From Bradyrhizobium guangzhouense (lineage in GTDB: Bacteria; Pseudomonadota; Alphaproteobacteria; Rhizobiales; Xanthobacteraceae): a DNA stretch of 64,000 nucleotides. Both the position numbers and the translations under genes were made by a program. The stretch spans positions 372,001 to 436,000 of the forward strand of contig NZ_CP030053.1 in NCBI RefSeq assembly GCF_004114955.1, in the 5' to 3' direction. The notes under the pieces were generated by a model that did not search any database, was not told the origin of the DNA, and saw only the letters and a list, made by a program, of their open reading frames with translations. Below, piece after piece: positions 8,580 to 18,986 of the stretch; the first letter of the stretch is position 1; each line of letters starts with the position of its first letter.

Positions 8580-9899
8580 ATGAACCGTCGAACGATCCTG
8601 GTGCTCGGCGCCTCCGGCCTGATCGGTCGCTTTGTCACCGATGATCTGCGCGCAGGAGGATTTCGCGCGGTCGGCGTCGCGCGAAGCCTGTCGCCGGCCC
8701 AGACGATGAGCGCGCTCGACATCGAGCTGCCGATCCTCTCGCTCGACGCGGCTGCGCTGACGCGCCTGCTGAGCGAGCATGAAGTCGACGTCGTCGTGAA
8801 CTGCCTCGGCGTGCTCCAGGATGGCCCCGGCAGCGACACCAACGCCGTGCATCGCGATTTCGTCGCGCGCCTGCTTCAGGCGATTGCCGATAGCGGTCGT
8901 GCGATCCGGCTGGTGCACATTTCGATTCCCGGCAGCGCTGAAGCCGATCGCACCGCCTTTGCCACGACCAAGCGCGAGGCCGAGCGGCTGATTGCGGCTT
9001 CCGCCATTCCTCACGCCATCCTGCGGCCCGGCTTTGTGGTCGCGCCGTCGGCCTATGGCGGCAGCGCCATGCTGCGCGCACTCGCAGCCCTTCCGCTGGA
9101 TCTTCCGGCCAAGGAGATGGCGACACCATTTCAGCCCGTCGCAGTCGAGGATATCTCGGCGACCATCGCCTGGCTGACCGCGCGTGAGATCGACGATGCC
9201 TCCGTCAGGGCGGTGAGCTGGGATCTCATGCAATCCGAGCCTGTCGCGATGACCGGCGTCATCAAGCAGTTCCGGCTCGCCTTCGGCACGGCGGGGTGGC
9301 CGCATCTCGCGATGCCGCCCTTCATGCTCGATCTCGGTGCAAGACTGGGAGATTTCGCCAACATGCTCGGCTGGATGCCGCCGATGCGCTCCACCGCCAT
9401 CGCCGAGCTGCGCCGCGGTGTCACCGGCGATCCCTCGGCGTGGAGCGCCGCGACCGGCATCGCGCCGAAGACGCTGACGGAAGCGATCGGACGTCATCCC
9501 GCCACCATTCAGGACGTCTGGTTCGCCCGGCTGTTCCTGATCAAGGCGCTGATCATTGCCAGCCTGGTCGTGTTTTGGCTTGTCTCCGGTTTCATCGCGC
9601 TGTTCGTGTCCTATCGCGCCGCCGCCGCCATCCTGACCGCCCACAACTTTCCGCCCGCCCTGGTCGATCCCGTCACGACAGCCACCAGCCTGATGGACAT
9701 GAGCATCGGCGTGCTGATCGCCTTCCGCCGCACCGCTGCGATCGGACTGGTTGCAGGCATCGTCGCCTCGCTCGGCTATATGTTCGGCGCCGCGATCCTG
9801 ACGCCCGACCTCTGGATCGAGCCGCTCGGCGCGCTCGTAAAAACGGGGCCCGCGATCGTTCTGATGCTGGTCGCGCTACTCATGTTGGACAATCGCTGA
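8580..9899 (+). CDS. Fusion of NAD(P)-binding SDR/NmrA-like domain and DoxX-like membrane domain
   Basis: This 439-residue two-domain protein has an N-terminal half (about 1-300) that is an atypical SDR/NmrA-type Rossmann domain with LVLGASGLIGRFV and NCLGVLQD. There is no clear YxxxK. The C-terminal part (about 310-437) has four hydrophobic helices and matches DoxX-like domains. It would place a nucleotide-dependent reductase on the inner face of the membrane next to a quinone or thiol-linked membrane partner. The ATG at 8580 starts right at the Rossmann strand. The stop overlaps the next start (TGATG), so the last two genes are coupled. The fused arrangement is known, but its role is not. 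Confidence 0.8.
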   Translation: MNRRTILVLGASGLIGRFVTDDLRAGGFRAVGVARSLSPAQTMSALDIELPILSLDAAALTRLLSEHEVDVVVNCLGVLQDGPGSDTNAVHRDFVARLLQAIADSGRAIRLVHISIPGSAEADRTAFATTKREAERLIAASAIPHAILRPGFVVAPSAYGGSAMLRALAALPLDLPAKEMATPFQPVAVEDISATIAWLTAREIDDASVRAVSWDLMQSEPVAMTGVIKQFRLAFGTAGWPHLAMPPFMLDLGARLGDFANMLGWMPPMRSTAIAELRRGVTGDPSAWSAATGIAPKTLTEAIGRHPATIQDVWFARLFLIKALIIASLVVFWLVSGFIALFVSYRAAAAILTAHNFPPALVDPVTTATSLMDMSIGVLIAFRRTAAIGLVAGIVASLGYMFGAAILTPDLWIEPLGALVKTGPAIVLMLVALLMLDNR

Positions 9900-10306
9900 T
9901 GCCAACATGGCCCGACGACGATGTGATCCTGTTCGACGGCATCTGCATCTTCTGCTCGCGCTGGGTGAGGTTCGTCGCGGCGCGCGACACCGCGAAGCGG
10001 TTTCGCTTCACACCGATCCAGTCGGATTATGGTGCGAAGCTGGCGCGCACGTTCGGGATCAATCCGGACGACCCTGACACCAACGCCGTCGTCCATGGCG
10101 GCGAAGCGCTTATGAAGTCGGATGCGGCGCTGACCGTGCTGTCGCAGCTTCCGGGCTGGGGCTGGGTGCGGATACTGTTCGCTGTGCCGAAGCCGCTCCG
10201 CGACCCCTTCTATAGCTTTATCGCGCGCAACCGCTACCGCATCTTCGGCAAGTATGAATCGTGCTTCGTGCCAGATAGGGACTTGAGAGCACGGGTGATC
10301 GAGTGA
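9899..10306 (+). CDS. DUF393 / DCC-family thiol-disulfide redox protein
   Basis: This 135-residue cytoplasmic protein of the DCC (DUF393) family has the defining FDGICIFCSRWVRF. The CxxC pair is Cys16 and Cys19 in a thioredoxin-like position. The C-terminal half carries the usual SDAALTVLSQLPGWGW and IARNRYRIFGKYESC segments. DCC proteins are predicted thiol-disulfide oxidoreductases, but their substrates are not known. The start ATG overlaps the stop of the SDR-DoxX gene (TGATG). Its presence beside DoxX-like and DUF2269 membrane proteins supports a shared redox task. Confidence 0.85.
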   Translation: MPTWPDDDVILFDGICIFCSRWVRFVAARDTAKRFRFTPIQSDYGAKLARTFGINPDDPDTNAVVHGGEALMKSDAALTVLSQLPGWGWVRILFAVPKPLRDPFYSFIARNRYRIFGKYESCFVPDRDLRARVIE

Positions 10307-10332
10307 GTTGAGTTGGACAACTCTCTCACGAC

Positions 10333-10450
10333 CGTCATTGCGAGGAGCCCGCGACAAAATTGCGAAGCAATTTTGTGCTGGTGCGACGAAGCAATCCATA
10401 ATCCTTCTGCGGAAAGATTCTGGATTGCTTCGCTGCGCTCGCAATGACGG
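10333..10450. repeat. Dispersed palindromic repeat A (tcattgcgag / gaagcaatcc type), copy 1
   Basis: The outer arms are tcattgcgag and ctcgcaatgac, and the inner arms are gaagcaatcc and ggattgcttc. Related copies lie at 20628-20706, 23746-23830, 43055-43140 and 63830-63914. This copy is longer because it carries an extra perfect palindrome, acaaaattgcgaagcaattttgt, at about 10354-10376. The family recurs in intergenic DNA next to gene ends. Confidence 0.9.
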
Positions 10451-10459
10451 AGTTTGCCG

Positions 10460-11704
10460 CTAGGGCCTGCTCATAACCGCCAAAACTTCCTTGGCCGCCC
10501 GCTCCCCACTATCCCTTGCACCATGCGCCGTCGTGAAGAAATTCGGCGACGTCGCTTCACCCGCAAAGAACAGCCGTCCATCCACCGGCGCAGCCAGCAC
10601 CGCGCGATCGCCGGCATGCCCGGGCAGTGCGTGCGAATAAGAACCGCGCGCAAACGGATCATGCCCCCAGCGCGACTCGCACAGCGGCTTCAACTTGCGG
10701 CGGATGTCGTTGCCGAGGAAGCCTGATATCTCGTCGATGCCGTGCGCCGCGATGGCGCCGTCGCCGGCATCCTCCAGCGCGCGGGCAAAACTGCCGCCGA
10801 AAAAACCTTCGATGCAGGGCTGGCCGAACGGGCGGATGTGATAGGTGCCCATCTCGGTCCGCATCGTGGCGCCGCGCAAGTTTCCTTCCCTGGGAAAGGC
10901 TTCAGCCCCGTCGAGCGCGAGCGTCACCTTGTCGTCGATGCCGAGCGGCAGGCCGGCTGCGGCATCGAGCTTGGTCGGCAGCGGCGGCGAGAAGCGGATC
11001 GCTTCATCCGCGATGAGATTGGTCGGCACGGTGACGATCACCTTGTCCGCGGTCAGCGTGCCCCTTGATGTCTCGATGCGGACGCGCTTGTCCGCATGAT
11101 CAATCAGCGTGACATTGCAGTCCAGCGCCACCGGGCAGGGCGCGCCATAGGCCGCGATCAGCGCGCCATAGCCGCGGCGGACGCGCCAGTTGAGTTCGCT
11201 GTCCTCATAGGCATCCCAGTCGAGCGTCGACATGTCCTCGAGTTCGCAGCCGTTGATATAGGTCGAGATCGCGTCGATCATGGCATTCCAGCGATTGCCG
11301 GGCTCGAGGCTCAGGCTGGCGGGCTCGTCCTTACCCTTTTGCGCGGCCTGCCAGAGCCGATCATAGAATGCGTCCATCGCGCGCATGAATTCGTCGCGCT
11401 CGGCTTGCGGAAACGCATTGCCGTAGGCGCGCTCTCGCCAGGGCGGCAGGTCCTTGTTGAGCTCGAAACCGAGCCCACGTGCGATCGGGACGAAAGAGTT
11501 TCTGTCCGCCGAGTGCAGCCAGCCGCAGCCGACGTCGAAGGTCACCTCGGGCGAGGCCTGCACGGTCCAGGCGCGGCCGCCGAGCCTGTTACGCGCTTCC
11601 AGCACGATCACGGAGAGGCCAGAGCCGTGCAGCGCATGCGCCGCGCCAAGGCCGGCGGCACCGGCCCCGATGATGGCGACGTCGACGGAGGAGGGGAGGG
11701 ACAT
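10460..11704 (-). CDS. FAD-dependent amine oxidase (flavin monoamine oxidase family)
   Basis: This 414-residue flavoprotein has an N-terminal FAD dinucleotide motif VAIIGAGAAGLGAAHAL, then EARNRLGGRAWT, the GR-rich arginine finger region. A second FAD-binding stretch near the C-terminus reads GRLFFAGEATSPNFFTTAHGA. These are the markers of the amine oxidase superfamily (monoamine or polyamine oxidases). It lacks a signal peptide. Substrate could be a polyamine, an amino acid or a carotenoid-like compound. It is monocistronic, with repeat elements on both sides. Confidence 0.88.
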   Translation of the reverse strand: MSLPSSVDVAIIGAGAAGLGAAHALHGSGLSVIVLEARNRLGGRAWTVQASPEVTFDVGCGWLHSADRNSFVPIARGLGFELNKDLPPWRERAYGNAFPQAERDEFMRAMDAFYDRLWQAAQKGKDEPASLSLEPGNRWNAMIDAISTYINGCELEDMSTLDWDAYEDSELNWRVRRGYGALIAAYGAPCPVALDCNVTLIDHADKRVRIETSRGTLTADKVIVTVPTNLIADEAIRFSPPLPTKLDAAAGLPLGIDDKVTLALDGAEAFPREGNLRGATMRTEMGTYHIRPFGQPCIEGFFGGSFARALEDAGDGAIAAHGIDEISGFLGNDIRRKLKPLCESRWGHDPFARGSYSHALPGHAGDRAVLAAPVDGRLFFAGEATSPNFFTTAHGARDSGERAAKEVLAVMSRP

Positions 11705-11753
11705 GGGTGGGCTCTAGCACGTCTCTGATACGCGCTAAAGGCACCACAATGTG

Positions 11754-11861
11754 AGCTATCATCGCCCGCGCAGGCGGGCGATCCAGTATTCCAGACGCAG
11801 CTGTTGTAGAGCCGAGAGGCCGCGGCGTACTGGATTCCCTGCCTTCGCGGAGAATGACAGC
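11754..11861. repeat. Palindromic repeat E, copy 1 (inverted relative to 19402-19506)
   Basis: The 51-bp core at 11783-11833 (ccagtattccag ... gcggcgtactgg) is close to the reverse complement of 19428-19478. Flanking GC-rich arms (atcgcccgcgcaggcgggcgat) form a hairpin. It sits between the amine oxidase and typA genes, both minus strand, and may serve as the typA transcript end. Confidence 0.75.
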
Positions 11862-11878
11862 GAGCGAGTCCGGCAGCC

Positions 11879-13705
<1,827 letters not shown>

Positions 13706-13998
13706 GAGTGAGCTTCTTTGCGGTCGGACAATGGGTTAAGCGCGATCTCGCCGGTCGAGCCGGGACCTCTTCACGGACAACGCTGGAAACGTGGAAAACG
13801 GGGCCTGCTACGCCCAAAAAGGAAACCCGGCCATATCGACCGGGTAGCCTATGCGTTTGCGCCGCAATATAGGCAAAAAACGCCAAAAAACAATGCGTTC
13901 TTTCGGGGTTGGTTGATTGAATTTTGCCCGGGAATCCCCGGGGCTTAGGGGTATCCAGGGCCAAACCGGCCCGATGTCCGCGAACCCGGCGGTCCCGA

Positions 13999-14769
13999 TC
14001 AGCTTGCGCGGATCTCGGGCTCCTCGGTCGGATAGACGCCGCGCAGCACCTCCTCGAAATGCTGCTTCACGGCGTCGTTGCAGAGGCAGGCGCGCAGGCG
14101 CAAGCCGTCATGGTTGCGGACCAGGATCGCGCCGCGCCGCGTGTCGAGCACGCCCTCGGCCTTGAACGATTGCAGCACGCGGCTGGCATAGCTGCGCCCG
14201 ACGCCAAGCAAGGTGGCGAGCTGCTCATGCGTCAGCGGCACGCTGTGCGCGTCGCCGGTCCGCTCCATCGCCGCCACGATCCACTTCGCCGTGCGCTGCT
14301 CGATCGAGTGGATCGCGTTGCAGGCTGTTGACTGGAAGATCTGCGCCAGCATGCAGTCGGCATAGCGGGCGAAGATGTTGCGCAGCGACGGCGAGCGCGC
14401 TTTGGCCGCCTCGACCTTGCCGACGTGAATGCGCGCGAATGGTCCGCCGAATTTCACGCAGATGCGGGTATAGGCCGGCAGAAATCCTTCGCTGACGATG
14501 CCGCCGACGGCGCCTTCGCGGCCGACCAGAATAGTCTCGACGTCGCGGCCGTCTTCGTTCGGAACGAGGAAGGTCGCGAGCGATGGTCCGCAGGGAAAGT
14601 GCACGACCTGGACATCGTCGCCGGGGCTGTAGAGCAGATGGTTCGGGCCGACCTCGTCAACGGTGACATGGGGGGCGAGCAGCGCGTAATCGGCCGCGTT
14701 CAAGCGCCGCAGCAGATTGTTGGCGGGGCGGCTGTCGATCTCGCTCGTCTTGCTGATGTGTGCATCCAT
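13999..14769 (-). CDS. Crp/Fnr family transcriptional regulator
   Basis: This 256-residue one-component regulator has an N-terminal cyclic-nucleotide-binding-like domain of about 150 residues and a C-terminal winged helix. The recognition region is LTHEQLATLLGVGRSYASRVLQSFKAEGVL. The N-terminal domain lacks an obvious FNR cysteine cluster and the classic cAMP-binding RTA motif, so the signal is unknown. Cys near the end (ACLCND) is present. The ATG at 14769 is preferred; an upstream one would add nine residues. It is divergent from a receiver-only protein across a 186-base gap, suggesting a shared control region. Confidence 0.85.
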   Translation of the reverse strand: MDAHISKTSEIDSRPANNLLRRLNAADYALLAPHVTVDEVGPNHLLYSPGDDVQVVHFPCGPSLATFLVPNEDGRDVETILVGREGAVGGIVSEGFLPAYTRICVKFGGPFARIHVGKVEAAKARSPSLRNIFARYADCMLAQIFQSTACNAIHSIEQRTAKWIVAAMERTGDAHSVPLTHEQLATLLGVGRSYASRVLQSFKAEGVLDTRRGAILVRNHDGLRLRACLCNDAVKQHFEEVLRGVYPTEEPEIRAS

Positions 14770-14955
14770 CGTGAAATCCCCTGTCCTCCCCTCCACACTA
14801 GCGATCTCCGTCCACGGCCTGTGTGCACATGTGGACAGACGTCAAAACTGTTCTGTGGTGAGTTTCGTTCCGGGAACCCTCCGATGCGCTGGGCGCAGGT
14901 GTCGGGAGAGGCTGTCCTGCCCGGTGACAACATACAGCCCTCGATAACCCGCATC

Positions 14956-15339
14956 ATGATACCTGCCTCCCCGGACGGCGCGGCCGACATCCCTGCCGAT
15001 GTGCTGATCGTCGAGGACGATCCGATCATCGCGATCGACTTCGAGGATCGCCTGCTCGGATTCGGCGTGAAGAGCGTGCGCACCGTGGGTTCGGTGGCGC
15101 AGGCGCTGAACGCGATCGATGCACGCGCGCCGGATTTCGCGCTGCTCGATGTCGAATTGATCCGCGAGAAGAGCTTTGCGATCGCCGAGCGGCTCGCCGC
15201 GCTCGGCATTCCCTTTGTCTTCGTCACCGGCTATGGCGCGGAGACCGGCATTCCGCCGGCGTTTGCGACACGGCCGCGGCTGCAAAAGCCGTGCTCCAGC
15301 GATGCTCTGGAGGCGGCATTGCAGGCGCGCGGCGGCTAA
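14956..15339 (+). CDS. Receiver-only response regulator
   Basis: This single receiver domain of about 127 residues has no output domain. It has the acidic pair in VLIVEDDPI, the phospho-acceptor Asp in FALLDVEL, the conserved Thr in FVFVTGYG and the Lys in RLQKPCS. Such proteins act as phosphate sinks or protein-protein signalling switches in alphaproteobacteria. An alternative ATG at 14884 would add 24 residues. No cognate kinase is adjacent. It is divergent to the Crp-type gene and convergent to phoD, with only 7 bases between stops. Confidence 0.85.
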   Translation: MIPASPDGAADIPADVLIVEDDPIIAIDFEDRLLGFGVKSVRTVGSVAQALNAIDARAPDFALLDVELIREKSFAIAERLAALGIPFVFVTGYGAETGIPPAFATRPRLQKPCSSDALEAALQARGG

Positions 15340-15346
15340 ATCAGCT

Positions 15347-16894
15347 TCAGGCGAGCTTCGGATCGAGCGTGGTCGACCACAGCGCGACGTCGGCGCGGTC
15401 GCGCAACGTCACCGTCATCTGGCCGGAGGCGCCGTCGATCTTGACGTGACCGAAGAATTGCATGCCCGCCGACGGCGGCAGGTTCTGCTTGTCGAGGCCC
15501 GGCGCCTTGACGAAGCGCACCTCGGGACCAAACGTGTTGTCGAGCTCGTTCGGGCCGAACGTTCCTGCATGCAGCGGACCCGAGACGAATTCCCAGAATG
15601 GCTCGAACTCCTGGAATTGCGCCTTGTCCGGATTGTAGTAGTGCGCGGCGGCGTAATGCACGTCGGCGGTCAGCCACACCGTGTTGCTGATCGGCGCCAT
15701 CTTGATGAAGCGGAGGATGTCGGCGATCTCGAGTTCGCGGCCGCGCACCGGACCGTCGCCCTGCGCGAAGGCCTCCGAGCCTTTCTTGTTGGCGGCATCG
15801 TCGTAGACGATCAGGCTGAGCGGCATGTCGGAGGCGATCACCTTCCATGTCGCGCGCGAATTGAGCAGGCCGCGCTTCAGCCAGGCCATTTGCTCGGGTC
15901 CGAGGAAGTAGCTGGCAGGGCCATATTCCGTCTCGAGATTGGCACCGTTCGGGCCGCGATAACTGCGCTCGTCGAGCACGAACACGTCGAGATGCGGGCC
16001 GTAGCAGATCTTGCGATAGACCCGGCCCGGCTCATTGATGCTCTCGCGCATCGGATACATCTCGTGGAAGGCGCGGCCCGCGCGCGCCGCGAGCAGCGCG
16101 ATGTCGCGCACCTTGTAGGTCGCCGGCAGATCCTTCGACAGCGACCAGTTGTTGGTCACTTCGTGATCGTCCCACTGCACGAAAACAGGCACCTCGGCAT
16201 TGAAGGCGCGGACATTGTCGTCGGTGAAATTGTATTTGTGCGCGGCGCGGAACTCGTCCAGCGTCTCCGCGACCTTGGCCTTCTCGGGGATGGTGACGTT
16301 CTTCCAGATCTTGCCGTCGGCAAGCTTGACCTCGGAGGGGATCACGCCGTCGGCATAGATGGTGTCGCCGGAATGCAGCAGGAAGTCCGGGCGGTGCTTG
16401 CGCATCGTCGAGAAGGTGAGCATGCCGCCGTCGTCGGGATTGATGCCCCAGCCCTGCCCCGCGACGTCGCCGCCCCACACGAAGCTGACGTCACGGCGAT
16501 CGGCCGGCGCGGTCCGGAAGCGGCCGACCACCGGCTCTCCTTCGATCGCGGTGTGCGAGAGATCGCGGAAGCGGACGCGGTAGAAGATGTCCTGTCCGCC
16601 GGGCAGATTGTCCACCAGCATCTTCGCGGTGAAATCGCTTTCCGGCAGCGCCGCGATCGGCGGCAGCGCGCGGGCGTCCTTGAAGGTATCCGTCGTCGCC
16701 ACCTCGACCAGCATCTGCGAGGGCCGGTCGGACCGCGCCCAGACCACGCCGCCGTCGACGGTGACGTCGCCGGACTGCACGCCGTGGGTGATCGCGGGCC
16801 TGTCGGCCGCGCGCGACAGACGCGGCATCGCGATCGCGCCGAGCGCGCCGGCACTGGTGGTGAGGAAACGACGGCGGGAGAATTTGACCTTCAT
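15347..16894 (-). CDS. PhoD-type alkaline phosphatase (Tat-exported)
   Basis: This 515-residue secreted phosphatase has a twin-arginine signal KFSRRRFLTTSAG followed by a hydrophobic stretch ending RLSRAADRP. The N-terminal beta-domain starts at THGVQSGDVT. The catalytic domain shows the metal-ligand segments HSGDTIYADG, VQWDDHEVTNNW and LTADVHYAA typical of PhoD phosphodiesterase/phosphomonoesterase enzymes. The ATG at 16894 starts the signal; in-frame upstream sequence lacks signal features. It probably releases phosphate in the periplasm. No Pho box could be recognised by eye upstream. The TAXI gene is 103 bases upstream on the same strand. Confidence 0.9.
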   Translation of the reverse strand: MKVKFSRRRFLTTSAGALGAIAMPRLSRAADRPAITHGVQSGDVTVDGGVVWARSDRPSQMLVEVATTDTFKDARALPPIAALPESDFTAKMLVDNLPGGQDIFYRVRFRDLSHTAIEGEPVVGRFRTAPADRRDVSFVWGGDVAGQGWGINPDDGGMLTFSTMRKHRPDFLLHSGDTIYADGVIPSEVKLADGKIWKNVTIPEKAKVAETLDEFRAAHKYNFTDDNVRAFNAEVPVFVQWDDHEVTNNWSLSKDLPATYKVRDIALLAARAGRAFHEMYPMRESINEPGRVYRKICYGPHLDVFVLDERSYRGPNGANLETEYGPASYFLGPEQMAWLKRGLLNSRATWKVIASDMPLSLIVYDDAANKKGSEAFAQGDGPVRGRELEIADILRFIKMAPISNTVWLTADVHYAAAHYYNPDKAQFQEFEPFWEFVSGPLHAGTFGPNELDNTFGPEVRFVKAPGLDKQNLPPSAGMQFFGHVKIDGASGQMTVTLRDRADVALWSTTLDPKLA

Positions 16895-16997
16895 GGCGAT
16901 GCTCTCGATATCGCGCGGCGCCCGCCGAGGCGGCGGTCGCGGGGATGAAGTCAGGGATATTGAGACAATGTGACGCGACAATTACGAGCGCAGGCGC

Positions 16998-18443
16998 TTA
17001 TGCGTTGCCAGCGGCCCGGAATTGCGCGCCGGCGCGTTGCAGGTTTTGCGGCAGGCTGGAGAGTACGGCTTTGCGATCGGCGACCGCGGTGTGGAATTGG
17101 TCGAGCGCGATGTTGAAGGCGGTCAGCGCGCCCTCTTCGATGGCGCCGTGATCGTAGCAGCGCAAGGTGTCGCGCAGGATCTCGTCGGCCTCGGCCTGCA
17201 TCTGATCAAGTTCGTCGATCGTCTCGCTCTTGCGGGCCGTGGTGAGCATGTCGAGCAGGCGTTCGCGCAAATGGCTGTTGTTGTCACGCTCGTCCTTCTT
17301 CAGATAGCCCGCAAACCAGGCGCCGATCGAGCCCGTGGCCGAGAGCGCCATCAGGCTCCACCAGATGTAATCGCTGTATTTGTCGAGGAAGGTCTTCTCC
17401 TCGCCGTCGACGAAGGCGGCGGCGCCCGGATGCGCGGGGATCACCGCGTCCTTGTCGGTGTCGGGCGTCTCGATCTTCGCGGCCTGCGGGAAATCGGTCA
17501 GCAATTGCTGCCGCACGGCGAAGAGCTGCCGGGTGAAGGCCGCAACCGTGGTATCGGACAGGCCTTTGCGCGCCACGATGTGGTGCGAGAAGCTGATGGT
17601 CTTGACCTCGTCCTCCGGTCGATCGGGCGAGCCGCCATAAGTGCCGGCGGGGATTTCCGAGGCTTCATAGACCGGATGGTTCTGCGCGATGGCGTCCGCC
17701 GAATCGATCGCTAGGAAGGTCGGCGAGCCGCCATCCTTGGCGGAGGCGGCAATCGCATCCGCGGTGATCTTGCTGTTGACCGGGCCGGCCGCGAGATAGA
17801 CGTCCGCCTTCTGGGCCTTGATCGCCTCTGCGACTTCGCTTGCCGGGAATTGCACGATCTCGACCTTGGCAGGGTCGACGCCGTATTGCTGCAGGATCAC
17901 CTTGAGCAAATTGACGTTGGCCGCCGTACGGCCGACCACGCCGACGCGGCGACCGGCGAGCTGCGAGATCTTGGTGATCTTCGCGCCCTTCTTCTTGCCC
18001 TTGCCGGGCACCGACCACAGCACCACGACGTTCTTTCGCAGCGTTGCGACGGCTTGCGCATTCTTGGGGACATCGAGGTCGCCGCGGACGATGGCGAGAT
18101 CGGCTTTGCCCTCGGCGAGCTGATCCGCACTGGCAGTGGCACCGTCGGTCTGGATCGGGCGCAGCCGCACAAAGCCTTTGCTCTGTGCGAAGGCCTGGGT
18201 CAGGGCCTGCACCACCTTGACGTCGTCGCTGTTGGCGGGACCGACCGCGATCTTCAAGGTCACCGGTCGCATCGCGAAATAATAGCCGCCGGCGAGCGCA
18301 CCGACGATGGCGAGCACCAGCGCCAGAGACACGAGCGCGGTCTTCCGCGCCGCGGATCGCGGCGAAGGCGGAGGGGGCGCTTCGGCCAGGTTTGGATCCC
18401 CGGTCATCGATCTCCCAAACAGGCGCTTCAGGCTCAGTTTCAT
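16998..18443 (-). CDS. Membrane-anchored TAXI family solute-binding protein with cytoplasmic tail
   Basis: This 481-residue protein has a central TAXI/TRAP solute-binding domain (about 60-350; IAVGPANSDD, ADLAIVRGDL, GRRVGVVGRTAANVNLL). Instead of a cleavable signal it has a proline-rich cytoplasmic N-terminus and a membrane helix at about 35-56. A second helix follows the binding domain (about 358-381; YSDYIWWSLMALSATG), and a charged, helical tail of about 100 residues ends the protein. The domain would face the periplasm, tethered at both ends. No TRAP membrane subunit lies nearby. A sensory rather than transport role is an inference from this layout. Confidence 0.8.
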   Translation of the reverse strand: MKLSLKRLFGRSMTGDPNLAEAPPPPSPRSAARKTALVSLALVLAIVGALAGGYYFAMRPVTLKIAVGPANSDDVKVVQALTQAFAQSKGFVRLRPIQTDGATASADQLAEGKADLAIVRGDLDVPKNAQAVATLRKNVVVLWSVPGKGKKKGAKITKISQLAGRRVGVVGRTAANVNLLKVILQQYGVDPAKVEIVQFPASEVAEAIKAQKADVYLAAGPVNSKITADAIAASAKDGGSPTFLAIDSADAIAQNHPVYEASEIPAGTYGGSPDRPEDEVKTISFSHHIVARKGLSDTTVAAFTRQLFAVRQQLLTDFPQAAKIETPDTDKDAVIPAHPGAAAFVDGEEKTFLDKYSDYIWWSLMALSATGSIGAWFAGYLKKDERDNNSHLRERLLDMLTTARKSETIDELDQMQAEADEILRDTLRCYDHGAIEEGALTAFNIALDQFHTAVADRKAVLSSLPQNLQRAGAQFRAAGNA

Positions 18444-18594
18444 CTCGGCCGGCGATTTACCCCCGCAATTGTAGCAAATTTCTTGTCCGCCGGGGTTACA
18501 TCTCCGTCATGGTTAGCGGACCGGCGAAATCCGAGGGTGAACCCGGACCGTAAGCACGGTGTTAGGGTAAAGTTCCCCTGAAACGGAGGTCATC

Positions 18595-18897
18595 ATGGCA
18601 GAACGACTATCGGCGGACGCACGCAGGCAGGCGCTGGGCTCCCTCCCGGGCTGGACCGAGGTCCAGGGCCGTGACGCCATCGCCAAGACCTTCGTCTTCA
18701 AGGATTTCAACGAGGCCTTCGGATTCATGACCCGGGCGGCGCTGGTCGCCGAGAAAATGGATCACCACCCGGAATGGCGTAATGTCTACAAGACGGTGGA
18801 GGTGGTTCTGTCGACCCACGATGCCGGCGGCCTCACCAAGCTCGACATCGAGCTTGCCACCACGATGAACGCGATTGCCAAGCTGACGCAGGCCTGA
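18595..18897 (+). CDS. phhB: 4a-hydroxytetrahydrobiopterin dehydratase (pterin carbinolamine dehydratase)
   Basis: This 100-residue PCD/DCoH fold protein has the conserved active-site [10 protein letters not shown] (about 63-72), followed by [13 protein letters not shown] with the second conserved histidine. It dehydrates the 4a-carbinolamine form of tetrahydropterin after aromatic amino acid hydroxylation. No phenylalanine hydroxylase is near, so it may serve another pterin pathway. The start follows a good aacggaggt ribosome-binding site. Confidence 0.93.
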   Translation: MAERLSADARRQALGSLPGWTEVQGRDAIAKTFVFKDFNEAFGFMTRAALVAEKMDHHPEWRNVYKTVEVVLSTHDAGGLTKLDIELATTMNAIAKLTQA

Positions 18898-18986
18898 CGT
18901 CTTGCGGGTCCGGACCGCATCCCCATCTTGTGATCGTGGCTGGATGCGGCCTTCTGCCGCGCCGCCTTGAGCAGGAGCTTTGAGAG

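Noticed and set aside
15176..16948. Plus-strand open frame of 590 codons
   Set aside because: Antisense to the PhoD phosphatase gene, which has Tat signal and catalytic motifs.
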